Part shown: one piece after another, positions 17,339 through 25,648 of the stretch
Numbering within the stretch: position 1 is the first letter of the stretch
How the letters are laid out: each line of letters begins with the position of its first letter
The notes under the pieces: model-generated
The model's input: the letters and a program-made list of their open reading frames with translations, nothing else
Databases searched by the model: none
Told to the model about the DNA's origin: nothing
Assembly (NCBI GenBank): GCA_012837935.1
Contig: DUQG01000023.1
Location: 1 to 57,288 of the forward strand
DNA from: Bacteroidales bacterium
GTDB taxonomy: Bacteria > Bacteroidota > Bacteroidia > Bacteroidales > Paludibacteraceae
Direction of reading: 5' to 3'
Length of the DNA stretch: 57,288 bases
Position numbers and translations under genes: made by a program

Positions 17339-19195
17339 TCAGAAAGGATACAACAGCGGTAACGCGAAAATCATAATAATTACATAAAGAATTTGTAGCG
17401 GTAGTCCTACTTGGATAAAATCACTATATGTATAACGTCCCGGTGATAGCACTAGACCGTTGGGTGGTGTGGCGTAAGGACTTGCCAAGCACATTACACC
17501 TGCTGTTGCCACAGCCAATACAAATGGATAGGGACTTGCATTCATTGCAATGGCTGACTGAATGGCAATGGGTGCAAAAACAATTACAGTGGCTGTATTG
17601 CTCACAAACATAGTAAAAAGCGCAGTGGTTATATACAATGCGGCTAAAACTGCGTGTGGTCCCAAACTTCCCATAAGGTCAACCAATCCTTGAGAAATTG
17701 TTGCTGATGCTCCGGTTTTATTCATTGCAGTTGCCATTGGAAGCATAGCTGCGAAAAAGACGACGTTTTGCCAACGAATAAAATTATACGCTGTTTCCAC
17801 ATTTCTAAAACAACCCGTTATAATCATTAGCAGAGCAGCCACCAAAATAGAAGTAACATTCGGCAAAATGTTAAAAGCCATCGAGATTATCATACCAAAA
17901 AGAATAAGTGCTGCAATCCCCGCTTTGTGTTCCAGCACTACTTTATTGGCTTCTTGAGCAGGTTGACCCACAATCACCAAGTCAGTCTCTTCGGCAGCCA
18001 TTTCGTCCATGTTCGCCCATGCGCCTTGGATAAGCAGGGAATCGCCGGCATGAATTTTTTCGTGCTGAACTTGATTTAAAATATACTCACCTTCCCGTTT
18101 TATTCCTAAAATATTGATTTGATAGCGTCTTCGGAATCCGGTCTCTTTTACTTGTCTGTTGATAAGTTTTGAGCTTGACAACACTACCGCTTCGGCAACA
18201 CCAATTTCACCAAACTTTATATCTGTGTCAAATGACATGATTTTGTTTTCGGATTGCTTCGTATCCACAAAACTCAAGTTGTTTTCTTCGGCAAAAGTTT
18301 TCACATTATCAAAAGCGCCTTCCACATAAATCCAATCGTCCGGTTTCAAAACCGTGTCGGCATTTGCGAAGTATTGACTTACAGATTTTAATATTTTGTC
18401 GGTCGGGTTTTGATAATTCCTGACTTCAACAATGGTTACACTGTAGCGGTTAGTAATATTTAATTCTTTAAGTGGTATGTAAAGTATTGGACTCTCTTTG
18501 GGAATTTTTAATCTAAAAAGATTATCCGAAAGCTGATATTCTTTTATCAACTCTTCGGGAGACTTTGTTTGTCGTTCAGCACTTTTTTTGCTGCGGTCGT
18601 TTTCTACAAGATAGCTTGAGCGGAACCACAAAAATACAATCCCGATTACCAATAAAATAACACCCACCGGCAATACTGTGAAAAAATCCAATCCTTTGAG
18701 ATTGGCATCAATCAACGCCTCGTTTACAATCAAGTTAGGCGGTGCACCAATTAAGGTCATCATCCCACCCATACTGGCAGCAAACGCCATCGGCATCAGA
18801 AATCGGCGAGAATTTAAGTTCGCTTCACGAGTCATACTCACAATAATCGGCAGCAAGAGCGCAACCGTTCCGTAATTACTCATAAACGAACTTAAAAAAG
18901 CCGTCAAAATCATTACGACTATAAAAAGCCACAACTCACTTTTTCTTCCCAAACGCAGGATATGAATACTCAGTTTTTTAGCCAATCCCGTCTGATTAAC
19001 TCCACCAGCCACTATAAACATTCCCGCAAGCATTAGTACAACAGGGTTGGAAAATCCGGCGATAGCTTCATAAGGCGTTAAAATATTGAGAATGGTCAAC
19101 GTCATCAGTGCCATCATAGTTACGATGTCGGCACGAAACCTTCCCCACGCCAAAAACGCACCCGTGATAATTAATATTATAATTGTGATAATCAT
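17339..19195 (-). CDS. SLC13/DASS-type anion permease with two RCK_C domains
   Basis: 618 residues. The N-terminal membrane half (residues 1-190) has the family segments VVLMLAGMFIVAGGVNQTGLA, SSFMSNYGTVALLLPI and SMGGMMTLIGAPPNLIVN. Two soluble TrkA-C/RCK_C modules follow at about 215-305 and 325-410 (SVTIVEVRN, QINILGIKREGEYI). The second membrane half ends with SNTATVIVFAPIAIQ and LASPYATPPNGLVLSPG. The arrangement matches SLC13-family permeases for sulfate or carboxylates with regulatory RCK domains. The substrate cannot be called. It stands alone, convergent with the AraC gene only 17 nt away. A TATTTTTG box at 19226-19233 on the minus strand is a possible promoter. Confidence 0.9.
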   Translation of the reverse strand: MIITIIILIITGAFLAWGRFRADIVTMMALMTLTILNILTPYEAIAGFSNPVVLMLAGMFIVAGGVNQTGLAKKLSIHILRLGRKSELWLFIVVMILTAFLSSFMSNYGTVALLLPIIVSMTREANLNSRRFLMPMAFAASMGGMMTLIGAPPNLIVNEALIDANLKGLDFFTVLPVGVILLVIGIVFLWFRSSYLVENDRSKKSAERQTKSPEELIKEYQLSDNLFRLKIPKESPILYIPLKELNITNRYSVTIVEVRNYQNPTDKILKSVSQYFANADTVLKPDDWIYVEGAFDNVKTFAEENNLSFVDTKQSENKIMSFDTDIKFGEIGVAEAVVLSSSKLINRQVKETGFRRRYQINILGIKREGEYILNQVQHEKIHAGDSLLIQGAWANMDEMAAEETDLVIVGQPAQEANKVVLEHKAGIAALILFGMIISMAFNILPNVTSILVAALLMIITGCFRNVETAYNFIRWQNVVFFAAMLPMATAMNKTGASATISQGLVDLMGSLGPHAVLAALYITTALFTMFVSNTATVIVFAPIAIQSAIAMNASPYPFVLAVATAGVMCLASPYATPPNGLVLSPGRYTYSDFIQVGLPLQILYVIIMIFALPLLYPF

Positions 19196-19233
19196 AATAA
19201 GGATGGAAGATGGTTTATATATTCACAAAAATA

Positions 19234-19560
19234 AGAAAAAATCTTGAAGTTGCTTAAGACTAAGGTAAAAAGATAGCAGATATAGTTACAGCAACTAATG
19301 ATAATTGAAATTATCGTTTTTATTTGATATAAATTTGTGTTTATTAAATGAATGAGTAAATTTGTAGCTAAAGAATATAGGGACAGACAGGTTCCTAACT
19401 GCCAGAAATTATAGCTAACACTAAATTCATATAACTATGGGAACAGTCAAAAAAGGTAAAATACCCAGCTTGCAACTACCAATGGAATCATCATTCTGGT
19501 TTAAGCTTTAGTTTTTTGTTCTTCTAACTCGGATTATATTTAAACAATAAAAATAATACT
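19234..19560. other. Non-coding spacer with possible short transcript
   Basis: No protein gene longer than 25 codons is supported here. TAAATTTG at 19330-19337 and 19357-19364 fit the -7 consensus on the plus strand. A 24-codon ORF (19437-19511) follows them. Nothing in its translation is recognisable, so a leader peptide, a small RNA or chance are all possible. Confidence 0.3.
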
Positions 19561-19568
19561 TATCTTTG
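19561..19568 (+). promoter_or_regulatory. -7 box upstream of the TPR-like lipoprotein gene
   Basis: TATCTTTG is a perfect TAnnTTTG match 44 nt upstream of the ATG at 19612. No clear -33 TTTG is seen at the expected distance. Confidence 0.6.
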
Positions 19569-19611
19569 GGCATAAATAGTTTGTCTTATACAACTTTAAA
19601 TAAAAAATCAT

Positions 19612-20757
19612 ATGAAAAAGCTTAGTTATTTACTGTTAGTGATTGTTGCCACTTTTTTGTGTGTCAATTGTTCTTCGAGTAAAAGAGCCTTGCAACATGG
19701 CGATTATTATAACGCTTCAATGAGTGCAATAAAGACTTTACGCTCAAATCCGAAAAGTAAAAAATCAATAGAGGTATTGCAGCAAGCATATCCGTTGGCG
19801 AAGGAAAATAGTTTGCGAAAAATTCAAAATGCCTTGGATGCCAATGTTTCCGGTAAGTATTCGATTGTGGCAGAAGAGTATTTGGCTCTCAATGCTATAG
19901 CAGATGCAATCTATACTTGTCCGAAAGCAATGGAACTTTTCCCGCAACCCGAGCAATTTAGCAAAGAATTGAGAGAAATTCTGCCTTTGGCAGCAGAAGA
20001 ATCCTATAATTTGGGCGAACGTTTATTACAGCTAAATACCATCAAAGATGCTCGAGAGGCTTATTATCACTTTGTAAAAGCCGAAAACTATATGCCGAAT
20101 TATAAAGATGTGAAAGAAAAAATTCAAGATGCTCTATTTGCAGCGACACTCAAAGTGGTGGTGCAAAAACCAATCACACCCAAGCGTTATCAGCTTTCTG
20201 CCGATTTTTTCTACGATAATCTAATGGCACAAATTTTTAAAATAACTGCAAATCAATTTGTCCGTTTTTATACTTACGAGGAAGCACGAAAAGAAGGATT
20301 AAACAATCCCGACCAATATTTAGTGCTTAATTTTGAAGACTTCACGGTGGGGAATTTACGTGAAACAAAAAACACATCGGAAATTACTCGTGATAGTGTA
20401 TTAGTGGGAACAACTACAGTGAATGGAGAAAAACAAAATGTGTATGGAACGGTAAAGGCTAAATTGACAGTTAATAGGCGAGAAGTTATCTCCGAAGGTA
20501 TTCTTTCTGCAAGAATAATAAATGCTTTCAATAACAGAGTGGAAGAAAATCGTAACTTCCCCGGTAAATTCGTGTGGGTAAATGAATGGGCTAGTTATAA
20601 AGGCGATGAGCGTGCATTGTCAAAAGCACAGCTAAAAATGACTGACACGGAACCCATTATGCCGCCTCCTGAACAAGATTTGTTTGTTGAATTTACTAAA
20701 CCGATATTTGATCAGGTTGTAAGTTTTACACGAAACTATTATTCGCGTTACAAATAG
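19612..20757 (+). CDS. Lipoprotein with helical TPR-like repeats, function unknown
   Basis: 381 residues. The N-terminus is a hydrophobic segment ending in CVNCSSSKR, a plausible lipobox, so the mature protein is probably anchored in the envelope. Residues about 25-190 are helix-rich with TPR-like spacing (HGDYYNASMSAIKTLRSNPKSKKSIEVL is one unit). Residues 195-330 are more beta-like, with TVGNLRETK and FNNRVEENRNFPGKFVWVNEWASYKGD. The start is preceded by a good -7 box. It is monocistronic: the next feature downstream is the terminator and the oppositely oriented tRNA-Asp. I do not recognise a named family. A structural or trafficking role in the periplasm is a guess. Confidence 0.75.
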   Translation: MKKLSYLLLVIVATFLCVNCSSSKRALQHGDYYNASMSAIKTLRSNPKSKKSIEVLQQAYPLAKENSLRKIQNALDANVSGKYSIVAEEYLALNAIADAIYTCPKAMELFPQPEQFSKELREILPLAAEESYNLGERLLQLNTIKDAREAYYHFVKAENYMPNYKDVKEKIQDALFAATLKVVVQKPITPKRYQLSADFFYDNLMAQIFKITANQFVRFYTYEEARKEGLNNPDQYLVLNFEDFTVGNLRETKNTSEITRDSVLVGTTTVNGEKQNVYGTVKAKLTVNRREVISEGILSARIINAFNNRVEENRNFPGKFVWVNEWASYKGDERALSKAQLKMTDTEPIMPPPEQDLFVEFTKPIFDQVVSFTRNYYSRYK

Positions 20758-20860
20758 AGAAAAACGATACAATTCTTTGTCCTGAATATCAAACCTTGGC
20801 AGAAGAAATTAACAATGTAGATATTTTTTGGTGTTGAGAGGGTTTGATGAATTTAAAACA

Positions 20861-20888
20861 AAAAAGCGACTTCTCAAAGTCGCTTTTT
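20861..20888. terminator. Bidirectional intrinsic terminator
   Basis: The 12-bp stem 20861-20872 / 20877-20888 with a four-base loop is flanked by A-run and T-run on both sides. It directly follows the 3' end of tRNA-Asp on the minus strand and lies about 100 nt after the lipoprotein gene on the plus strand, so it can serve both. Confidence 0.85.
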
Positions 20889-20889
20889 G

Positions 20890-20963
20890 CGGTATGGACG
20901 GGACTCGAACCCGCGACCCCCTGCGTGACAGGCAGGTATTCTAACCAGCTGAACTACCACACC
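20890..20963 (-). tRNA. tRNA-Asp (GTC)
   Basis: 74 nt on the minus strand. The acceptor stem GGTGTGG / CCATACC pairs with one G-U and the discriminator is G. The D-arm GTTCAGCTGGTTAGAAT, the anticodon stem-loop CCTGC-CTGTCAC-GCAGG with anticodon GTC, and the T-arm with GTTCGAGTC are all present. The CCA is not encoded. A promoter and a terminator bracket it closely, so it is a single-gene unit. Confidence 0.95.
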
Positions 20964-21005
20964 ATTTTGTCGCTTTAAGAGAACCGTTGTTCTCAATTGC
21001 GAATG

Positions 21006-21035
21006 CAAAGATACAACATATTTTTAAATCTACAA
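21006..21035 (-). promoter_or_regulatory. Promoter of tRNA-Asp
   Basis: On the minus strand TATCTTTG (21006-21013) is preceded by TTG (21033-21035) with 19 nt between, a very good Bacteroidetes promoter. Transcription would start near 21000, about 35 nt before the tRNA. Confidence 0.75.
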
Positions 21036-21211
21036 TCATTTTTGAGAAAAAATTTATTTCTCAGCAAATTTTTATAAATGTAGTTGTTATTCGGGAAGTT
21101 AAAATAGAATTTTATGATTAAAATAGTCAGTTTTATTGATATGTTTTTATAAAATAATCAAATTTTAAGCAATTTAAATAAAATTCGTAATGAAAAACAA
21201 AATAAAAGCTA

Positions 21212-21219
21212 TAAATTTG
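21212..21219 (+). promoter_or_regulatory. -7 box upstream of acyl-CoA synthetase
   Basis: TAAATTTG fits TAnnTTTG, about 60 nt before the ATG at 21279. No convincing -33 box is visible. Confidence 0.45.
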
Positions 21220-21278
21220 TGCTTGTTGTTTTAATAAAAATGCATATAATGTGTAAAAATTAATAAAAACGGTATGTT

Positions 21279-23042
21279 ATGGAAGTTACAAGATTGTATG
21301 ATATTTTAGACCGTTATTTGGAAGAATATCCAAATCAAGAAGTTGCCTTAGCTTCGAAAAAGAACGGCAAATGGAATAAAATTAGCATTCAGGATTATGT
21401 TGAGAAAACTAATCTTATCAGTTACGGCTTGCTGGCAATAGGCGTAGGTAAAGGCGATAAGGTAGGGATAGTAAGTGGCAATCGTCCGGAGTGGAACATG
21501 ATAGACTTTGCCATTATGCAGATTGGTGCAGTGTCAGTTCCTATCTATCCGACTATAAGTCGCGAAGATTATCAGCACATCCTCAATCATGCTGAAATGA
21601 AGGTTATTTTCATTGACGGAAAAGACCTTCGGACAAAGATAGAACCGATACTGGACAACTTAAAAAGTCTGCAGGAAATATATACCTTTGTAGATGAAGG
21701 AAGTAACTACAAAGTGCTTGATGATTTGGTTGAGTTGGGAAGGCAAAATATGCAGCCCGAAAAACTGAAAGAGCTAAAAGCGGCTATCAAGCCCGAGGAG
21801 TTGGCAACAATTATTTACACGTCCGGCACTACCGGAGTGCAGAAAGGGGTTATGCTTTCGCACAGCAATATAGTAAATCAAATCCACAATCTAAAAATGA
21901 CTCCGGCTAAGTGGAGTAAAACAGCTTTCAGTTTTTTGCCACTCTGTCATGCTTACGAGCGGGTTTTGGTTTATTTGTATCAATATCTTGGGATGTCGGT
22001 TTACTATGCAGAAAATCTTGGTATGATTAGCGAAAACCTCAAAGAGGTAAATCCTACGATGATGACTTGCGTACCTCGCGTGTTGGAAAAAATATACGAC
22101 AAATTATACCAAGCAGGTAGGAAACTGCCTTTTATCCAGAAAAATCTCTATTACTGGGCTTTTTTTCTGGCTGAAAAGTATCAGCTTAATGGCATGAGTG
22201 TTTTTATGAAAGCTCAATTGAAATTAGCCGACAAGTTGATTTACTCAAAATGGCGAGAAGCTATAGGTGGAAATTTCGACATCGTGGTATCGGGGGGATC
22301 AGCTCTTCAGCCACATATGGCATCGTTCTTTTCGGCTATTGGGCTTCCGGTGTTTGAAGGTTATGGCTTAAGCGAAACCTCGCCTGTAATTGCCGTAAGC
22401 CAGCGCGGAAAGCATGGACGTAAATTTGGTACTGTAGGACCACCGCTACCCGGCGTGGAAGTGAAGCTCGGTGAGCGTGACGAAATCATATGTCGTGGAC
22501 ACAACGTGATGATGGGATACTACAAAGATCCAGAGTTGACGGCAGAAGTAATAGATAAAGACGGATGGTTCCATACCGGCGATACCGGAAAATTTACGCC
22601 GGAAGGGCAGTTGGTGATTACCGGAAGATTGAAAAGCATATTCAAAACTTCTTTTGGAAAGTATGTGAATCCGCAGGCAATTGAGTCAAAGTTTAGCGAA
22701 TCGCCATTTATAGAAAACATCATGGTAGTAGGTGAGAACAAAAAATTTGCAGCAGCACTTATCACGCTCAATTTTATTTATCTAAAAGGCTGGTGCGGAC
22801 ATAACAAAGTGCCCTATACAACTGATGAAGAGATGATTTCGCATCCCGAAGTAGTGAAAAGAATCCAGACTGAAGTCAAAAAATACAATAGCAATTTTGG
22901 AGATTACGAACAGGTTAAAAAATATAAACTCCTAGCAGATGCGTGGACTATGGACAACGGTTTTCTCTCGCCGACATTAAAAATTAAAAGAAAAGTAATA
23001 GGAAAATTCTACGCCGAACAAATTGAAAAGTTGTTTGAATAA
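21279..23042 (+). CDS. AMP-forming long-chain fatty acid:CoA ligase
   Basis: 587 residues, normal for the bacterial long-chain acyl-CoA synthetase family. The adenylate-forming signature TIIYTSGTTGVQKGVMLSH is at about 177-195. Further motifs are FLPLCHAYERV, the A5-type GYGLSETSPV, WFHTGDTGKF with the ribose-binding Asp, GRLKSIFKTSFGKYVNPQ, and the C-terminal catalytic-lysine region SPTLKIKRKVI. It activates fatty acids to acyl-CoA via an acyl-adenylate for lipid synthesis or degradation. The ATG at 21279 gives the expected MEVTRLYDILDRYLEEYP start. It appears monocistronic, with an intrinsic terminator about 80 nt downstream. Confidence 0.93.
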   Translation: MEVTRLYDILDRYLEEYPNQEVALASKKNGKWNKISIQDYVEKTNLISYGLLAIGVGKGDKVGIVSGNRPEWNMIDFAIMQIGAVSVPIYPTISREDYQHILNHAEMKVIFIDGKDLRTKIEPILDNLKSLQEIYTFVDEGSNYKVLDDLVELGRQNMQPEKLKELKAAIKPEELATIIYTSGTTGVQKGVMLSHSNIVNQIHNLKMTPAKWSKTAFSFLPLCHAYERVLVYLYQYLGMSVYYAENLGMISENLKEVNPTMMTCVPRVLEKIYDKLYQAGRKLPFIQKNLYYWAFFLAEKYQLNGMSVFMKAQLKLADKLIYSKWREAIGGNFDIVVSGGSALQPHMASFFSAIGLPVFEGYGLSETSPVIAVSQRGKHGRKFGTVGPPLPGVEVKLGERDEIICRGHNVMMGYYKDPELTAEVIDKDGWFHTGDTGKFTPEGQLVITGRLKSIFKTSFGKYVNPQAIESKFSESPFIENIMVVGENKKFAAALITLNFIYLKGWCGHNKVPYTTDEEMISHPEVVKRIQTEVKKYNSNFGDYEQVKKYKLLADAWTMDNGFLSPTLKIKRKVIGKFYAEQIEKLFE

Positions 23043-23095
23043 CAATAAATCAATTAATAAAAGCTAAAATTGTTTCGTTATTGCGGTGGAAAATA

Positions 23096-23122
23096 TAATT
23101 TTGCACCCTGAAAAAACAGAAG
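23096..23122 (+). promoter_or_regulatory. -7 box immediately upstream of a terminator hairpin
   Basis: TAATTTTG at 23096-23103 is a perfect -7 match. Transcription from it would reach the terminator at 23123-23157 after only about 45-50 nt, so it would make a very short RNA. The -33 element is poor (TTG 23070-23072, 23 nt upstream). This may be chance in AT-rich DNA. Confidence 0.3.
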
Positions 23123-23157
23123 AATCAATTCCCGGATTTTTGGGGAGTTGATTTTTT
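23123..23157 (+). terminator. Intrinsic terminator after acyl-CoA synthetase
   Basis: Arms 23123-23133 and 23143-23153 pair with one G-U or mismatch position around a T-rich loop and run into a T-tract. It is correctly placed for the upstream plus-strand gene. Confidence 0.75.
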
Positions 23158-23289
23158 GCTCAATAATGACCAATAAATACTGTGACAGGCAATCTCAGGA
23201 TAGAAAAACAAGCGTGTTTTTAATTTAATATCAACGTTAAACATTGTGATTTTAAGCTTTTTGCTTGCATAATTCCGATTTTTTTTTTA

Positions 23290-23297
23290 TATCTTTG
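23290..23297 (+). promoter_or_regulatory. -7 box of the GT5-like/DUF4270 unit
   Basis: TATCTTTG is a perfect match 38 nt before the ATG at 23335, with TTG at 23265-23267 about 22 nt upstream. It is likely the promoter for the two-gene unit 23335-25581. Confidence 0.65.
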
Positions 23298-23334
23298 CAT
23301 AATGTTTAAAATTTAACGATGACAGTTTAAGATT

Positions 23335-24150
23335 ATGAAAGCGAAAAAAAAGAAAAAAGTACTGTTTATTTCACAAGAGATTTTTCCATATTTGCCTGAG
23401 TCTGAGTTAGCGGTGCAGAGTAGGTATTTATCCCAAGCGGTGCAGGAGCGAGGAAAAGACACTAGAACCTTTATGCCGAAATTTGGTTTGGTAAATGAGC
23501 GAAGAAATCAGCTGCATGAGGTAATACGTCTGTCGGGTATGAATCTGATTATCAATGATACAGACCATCAATTGATAATTAAAGTGGCTTCTATTCAGTC
23601 AGCCCGTTTACAGGTCTATTTTATTGACAACGAGGATTATTTCCAAAGAAAAAACACCATTGCAGATGATAGTGGTGTAGAGTATGATGACAATGATGAA
23701 CGCACTATTTTCTTTGTGCGTGGTGTGTTGGAAACGGTAAAAAAACTGCGTTGGACACCGGATGTAATTCACTGTCAAGGATGGATGACGGCATTGGCGC
23801 CGCTTTATATCAAAAAAGCATATAACGAAGATCCGTTTTTCAAAAATTCAAAAGTGGTTTATTCGCTATTTAATGATGAGTTCAAAAAGCCGTTTCCTAA
23901 GGAGTTCGCAAATAATTTGTTGATGGAAGGTGTTGAGCCAAGTCACTTGACCAGTTTGCAAGGCGATAAAATAGACTACGAGGCACTTTCAAAGTTGGCT
24001 ATCGACTACTCAGACGGTGTAATTCAAGCTAGTGAAACAGCAAAACAGAGTCTAATCGACTACGCGAAAGAGAAAAAAGTAGAGTTTTTGCCTTTTGTGG
24101 GTGGAGAAGATTATGCGGATGATTACTTGGAATTTTACGAAAAACTTTAA
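23335..24150 (+). CDS. Glycogen/starch synthase-like protein, N-terminal (GT5) domain only
   Basis: 271 residues. The start KKKVLFISQEIFPYLPESELA and the following RYLSQAVQERGKDTRTFMPKFG correspond to the N-terminal Rossmann domain of GlgA-type synthases. DVIHCQGWMTALAPLYIKKA and VVYSLFNDEFKKPFP match the acceptor-side segment. The C-terminal nucleotide-sugar-binding domain of full-length GlgA (about 480 residues) is missing. The ADP-glucose-binding KxGG motif of GlgA is not at the N-terminus, where LPESELA replaces it. Short proteins of this type are annotated as glycogen/starch synthase in Bacteroidales, but catalytic activity is doubtful. It is probably co-transcribed with the DUF4270 lipoprotein gene 42 nt downstream. 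Confidence 0.82.
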   Translation: MKAKKKKKVLFISQEIFPYLPESELAVQSRYLSQAVQERGKDTRTFMPKFGLVNERRNQLHEVIRLSGMNLIINDTDHQLIIKVASIQSARLQVYFIDNEDYFQRKNTIADDSGVEYDDNDERTIFFVRGVLETVKKLRWTPDVIHCQGWMTALAPLYIKKAYNEDPFFKNSKVVYSLFNDEFKKPFPKEFANNLLMEGVEPSHLTSLQGDKIDYEALSKLAIDYSDGVIQASETAKQSLIDYAKEKKVEFLPFVGGEDYADDYLEFYEKL

Positions 24151-24192
24151 GACTAAATAAAACAAATTATTTTACATCTAATCAATTGATGA

Positions 24193-25581
24193 ATGAAATT
24201 TAAATTCATTATTCCTTTAATCGCTATCGTTGCAAGCCTGTTTGTGGCTTGTGAAGATGCATCAACTAACCTAGGTATAGAAATTCAGCCTGTTTCAGAT
24301 GGAATTTTGCTTGATGCTGCCACATTTACTTTAAATACAGAAACGTTTCCTGTGGCGAGAATCGTTTCAAAACCCGATTCTTTACTACTCGGAAAATATA
24401 TCGATGATTTTCTGGGAACGAGCTATGCCGATATTATCACTCAACTAAGATTGCCGACTACCGAGTTTCGCTATATGGATCCTTCGGTAGCTACTACGGT
24501 GGCAGATTCGGTGGTTTTGCATTTAGGCTTTTCGTCTTATTTTGGAGTAAATACGGCGCCTATTGAAGTTAGTGTCTATGAACTAAAAAAAGCACTGAGC
24601 GATAGTGAAACCTATTACTCGGATATAGACCCTGCTGAATATGTGGATTTTAGCAAAAAGCTAAATGCTATGCCCGAACTTCTAACCATTAAAGATGGAG
24701 TAAGCGGCAAAATTCAGAAAAGTTTAGATATCAAACTTTCCGACGAATTTCTAAGTCGCTTTTTCACCACAGATCCAACTATTTTTAGCGGTCAGGAGGC
24801 TTTTCAAAATTTCTTTAAAGGACTTTATGTTACTACGGATTTTGGAAGTTCGGCGATGATTAATGTGAATAGTTTGTCGCTGACACTCTATTATCATTAT
24901 ACATTAAATGACGACCCGACAAAAGCAAAGATTAAAGGTTATCATGATTTTCACGCTAATACTGAAATAGTAAAAGTCAATCGTATTCAATATTATCCAT
25001 CCGGAACACTGAAAATAAATCCAGAGGATGAGTTTAATTATATAGTTTCGCCTTCCACATATCAAACGAAAGTGAGAATACCGATGGATAGCATTAGGCG
25101 ATGTATAGATGCAAGCTTAGGTGATAAAGTATTGGATGTAAACAGCACTATTTTGAAACTAAATGTACAAGATAGAAAAGTTTGGGGTGCAAATTCCATT
25201 ATCCCGTATGTAGAAAGCATGCTTTTGATTAAAGAAGATGCGGTGGATGAATTCTTTAAGGAACGTCAGTTGCCGTCAGATACAGTAGCTTTTTTGGCTG
25301 ATTTGGATAAAGAAAACATTACGTCAACAACTTTTACTTATCATTACACATTCTATGATTTGGCAAGCTTAATTGAGCACGAATTGAAAAAAGATAGTAA
25401 GCAAGAGTTTCTGGATATGGTGCTTATTCCTGTGAGAGTAACGAGGGTGGCGTCAGGTTCATCTTCGCAAATGATTATAAGTGAAATCAATCCGGCTACT
25501 CAGATGCAAGCGGTGTCTATTTTTAGCGGTAAAAATAAAGAAAATCCGATGCGACTAGAAATAGTATTTAGTGGATATTAG
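24193..25581 (+). CDS. DUF4270 family lipoprotein
   Basis: 462 residues. The lipoprotein signal ends with SLFVACEDASTNLG, with the lipobox Cys near position 20. The body reads as a beta-rich secreted protein, including an internal ADSVVLHLGFSSYFG stretch and a C-terminal ATQMQAVSIFSGKNKENPMRLEIVFSGY. This pattern (CEDxxxxLG start, hydrophobic end) is that of DUF4270, a Bacteroidetes envelope family of unknown function. It lies 42 nt after the GT5-like gene in the same direction; this pairing recurs in Bacteroidales as far as I recall, but I cannot verify that here. A strong bidirectional terminator follows. Confidence 0.85.
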   Translation: MKFKFIIPLIAIVASLFVACEDASTNLGIEIQPVSDGILLDAATFTLNTETFPVARIVSKPDSLLLGKYIDDFLGTSYADIITQLRLPTTEFRYMDPSVATTVADSVVLHLGFSSYFGVNTAPIEVSVYELKKALSDSETYYSDIDPAEYVDFSKKLNAMPELLTIKDGVSGKIQKSLDIKLSDEFLSRFFTTDPTIFSGQEAFQNFFKGLYVTTDFGSSAMINVNSLSLTLYYHYTLNDDPTKAKIKGYHDFHANTEIVKVNRIQYYPSGTLKINPEDEFNYIVSPSTYQTKVRIPMDSIRRCIDASLGDKVLDVNSTILKLNVQDRKVWGANSIIPYVESMLLIKEDAVDEFFKERQLPSDTVAFLADLDKENITSTTFTYHYTFYDLASLIEHELKKDSKQEFLDMVLIPVRVTRVASGSSSQMIISEINPATQMQAVSIFSGKNKENPMRLEIVFSGY

Positions 25582-25600
25582 TCCATAAAAAATAATATAA

Positions 25601-25636
25601 AAATAGCGTTCAGCTTCTGCTGAACGCTATTTTTTG
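25601..25636. terminator. Bidirectional terminator between DUF4270 gene and der
   Basis: A 14-bp stem (25601-25614 / 25619-25632) with loop TTCT is flanked by A and T runs, between convergent genes. Confidence 0.9.
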
Positions 25637-25648
25637 TTTGCAGTAATT

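Noticed and set aside
19437-19511. Small gene of 24 codons
   Set aside because: No recognisable sequence, weak start context and no evidence beyond a possible upstream promoter; reported only as part of the spacer.
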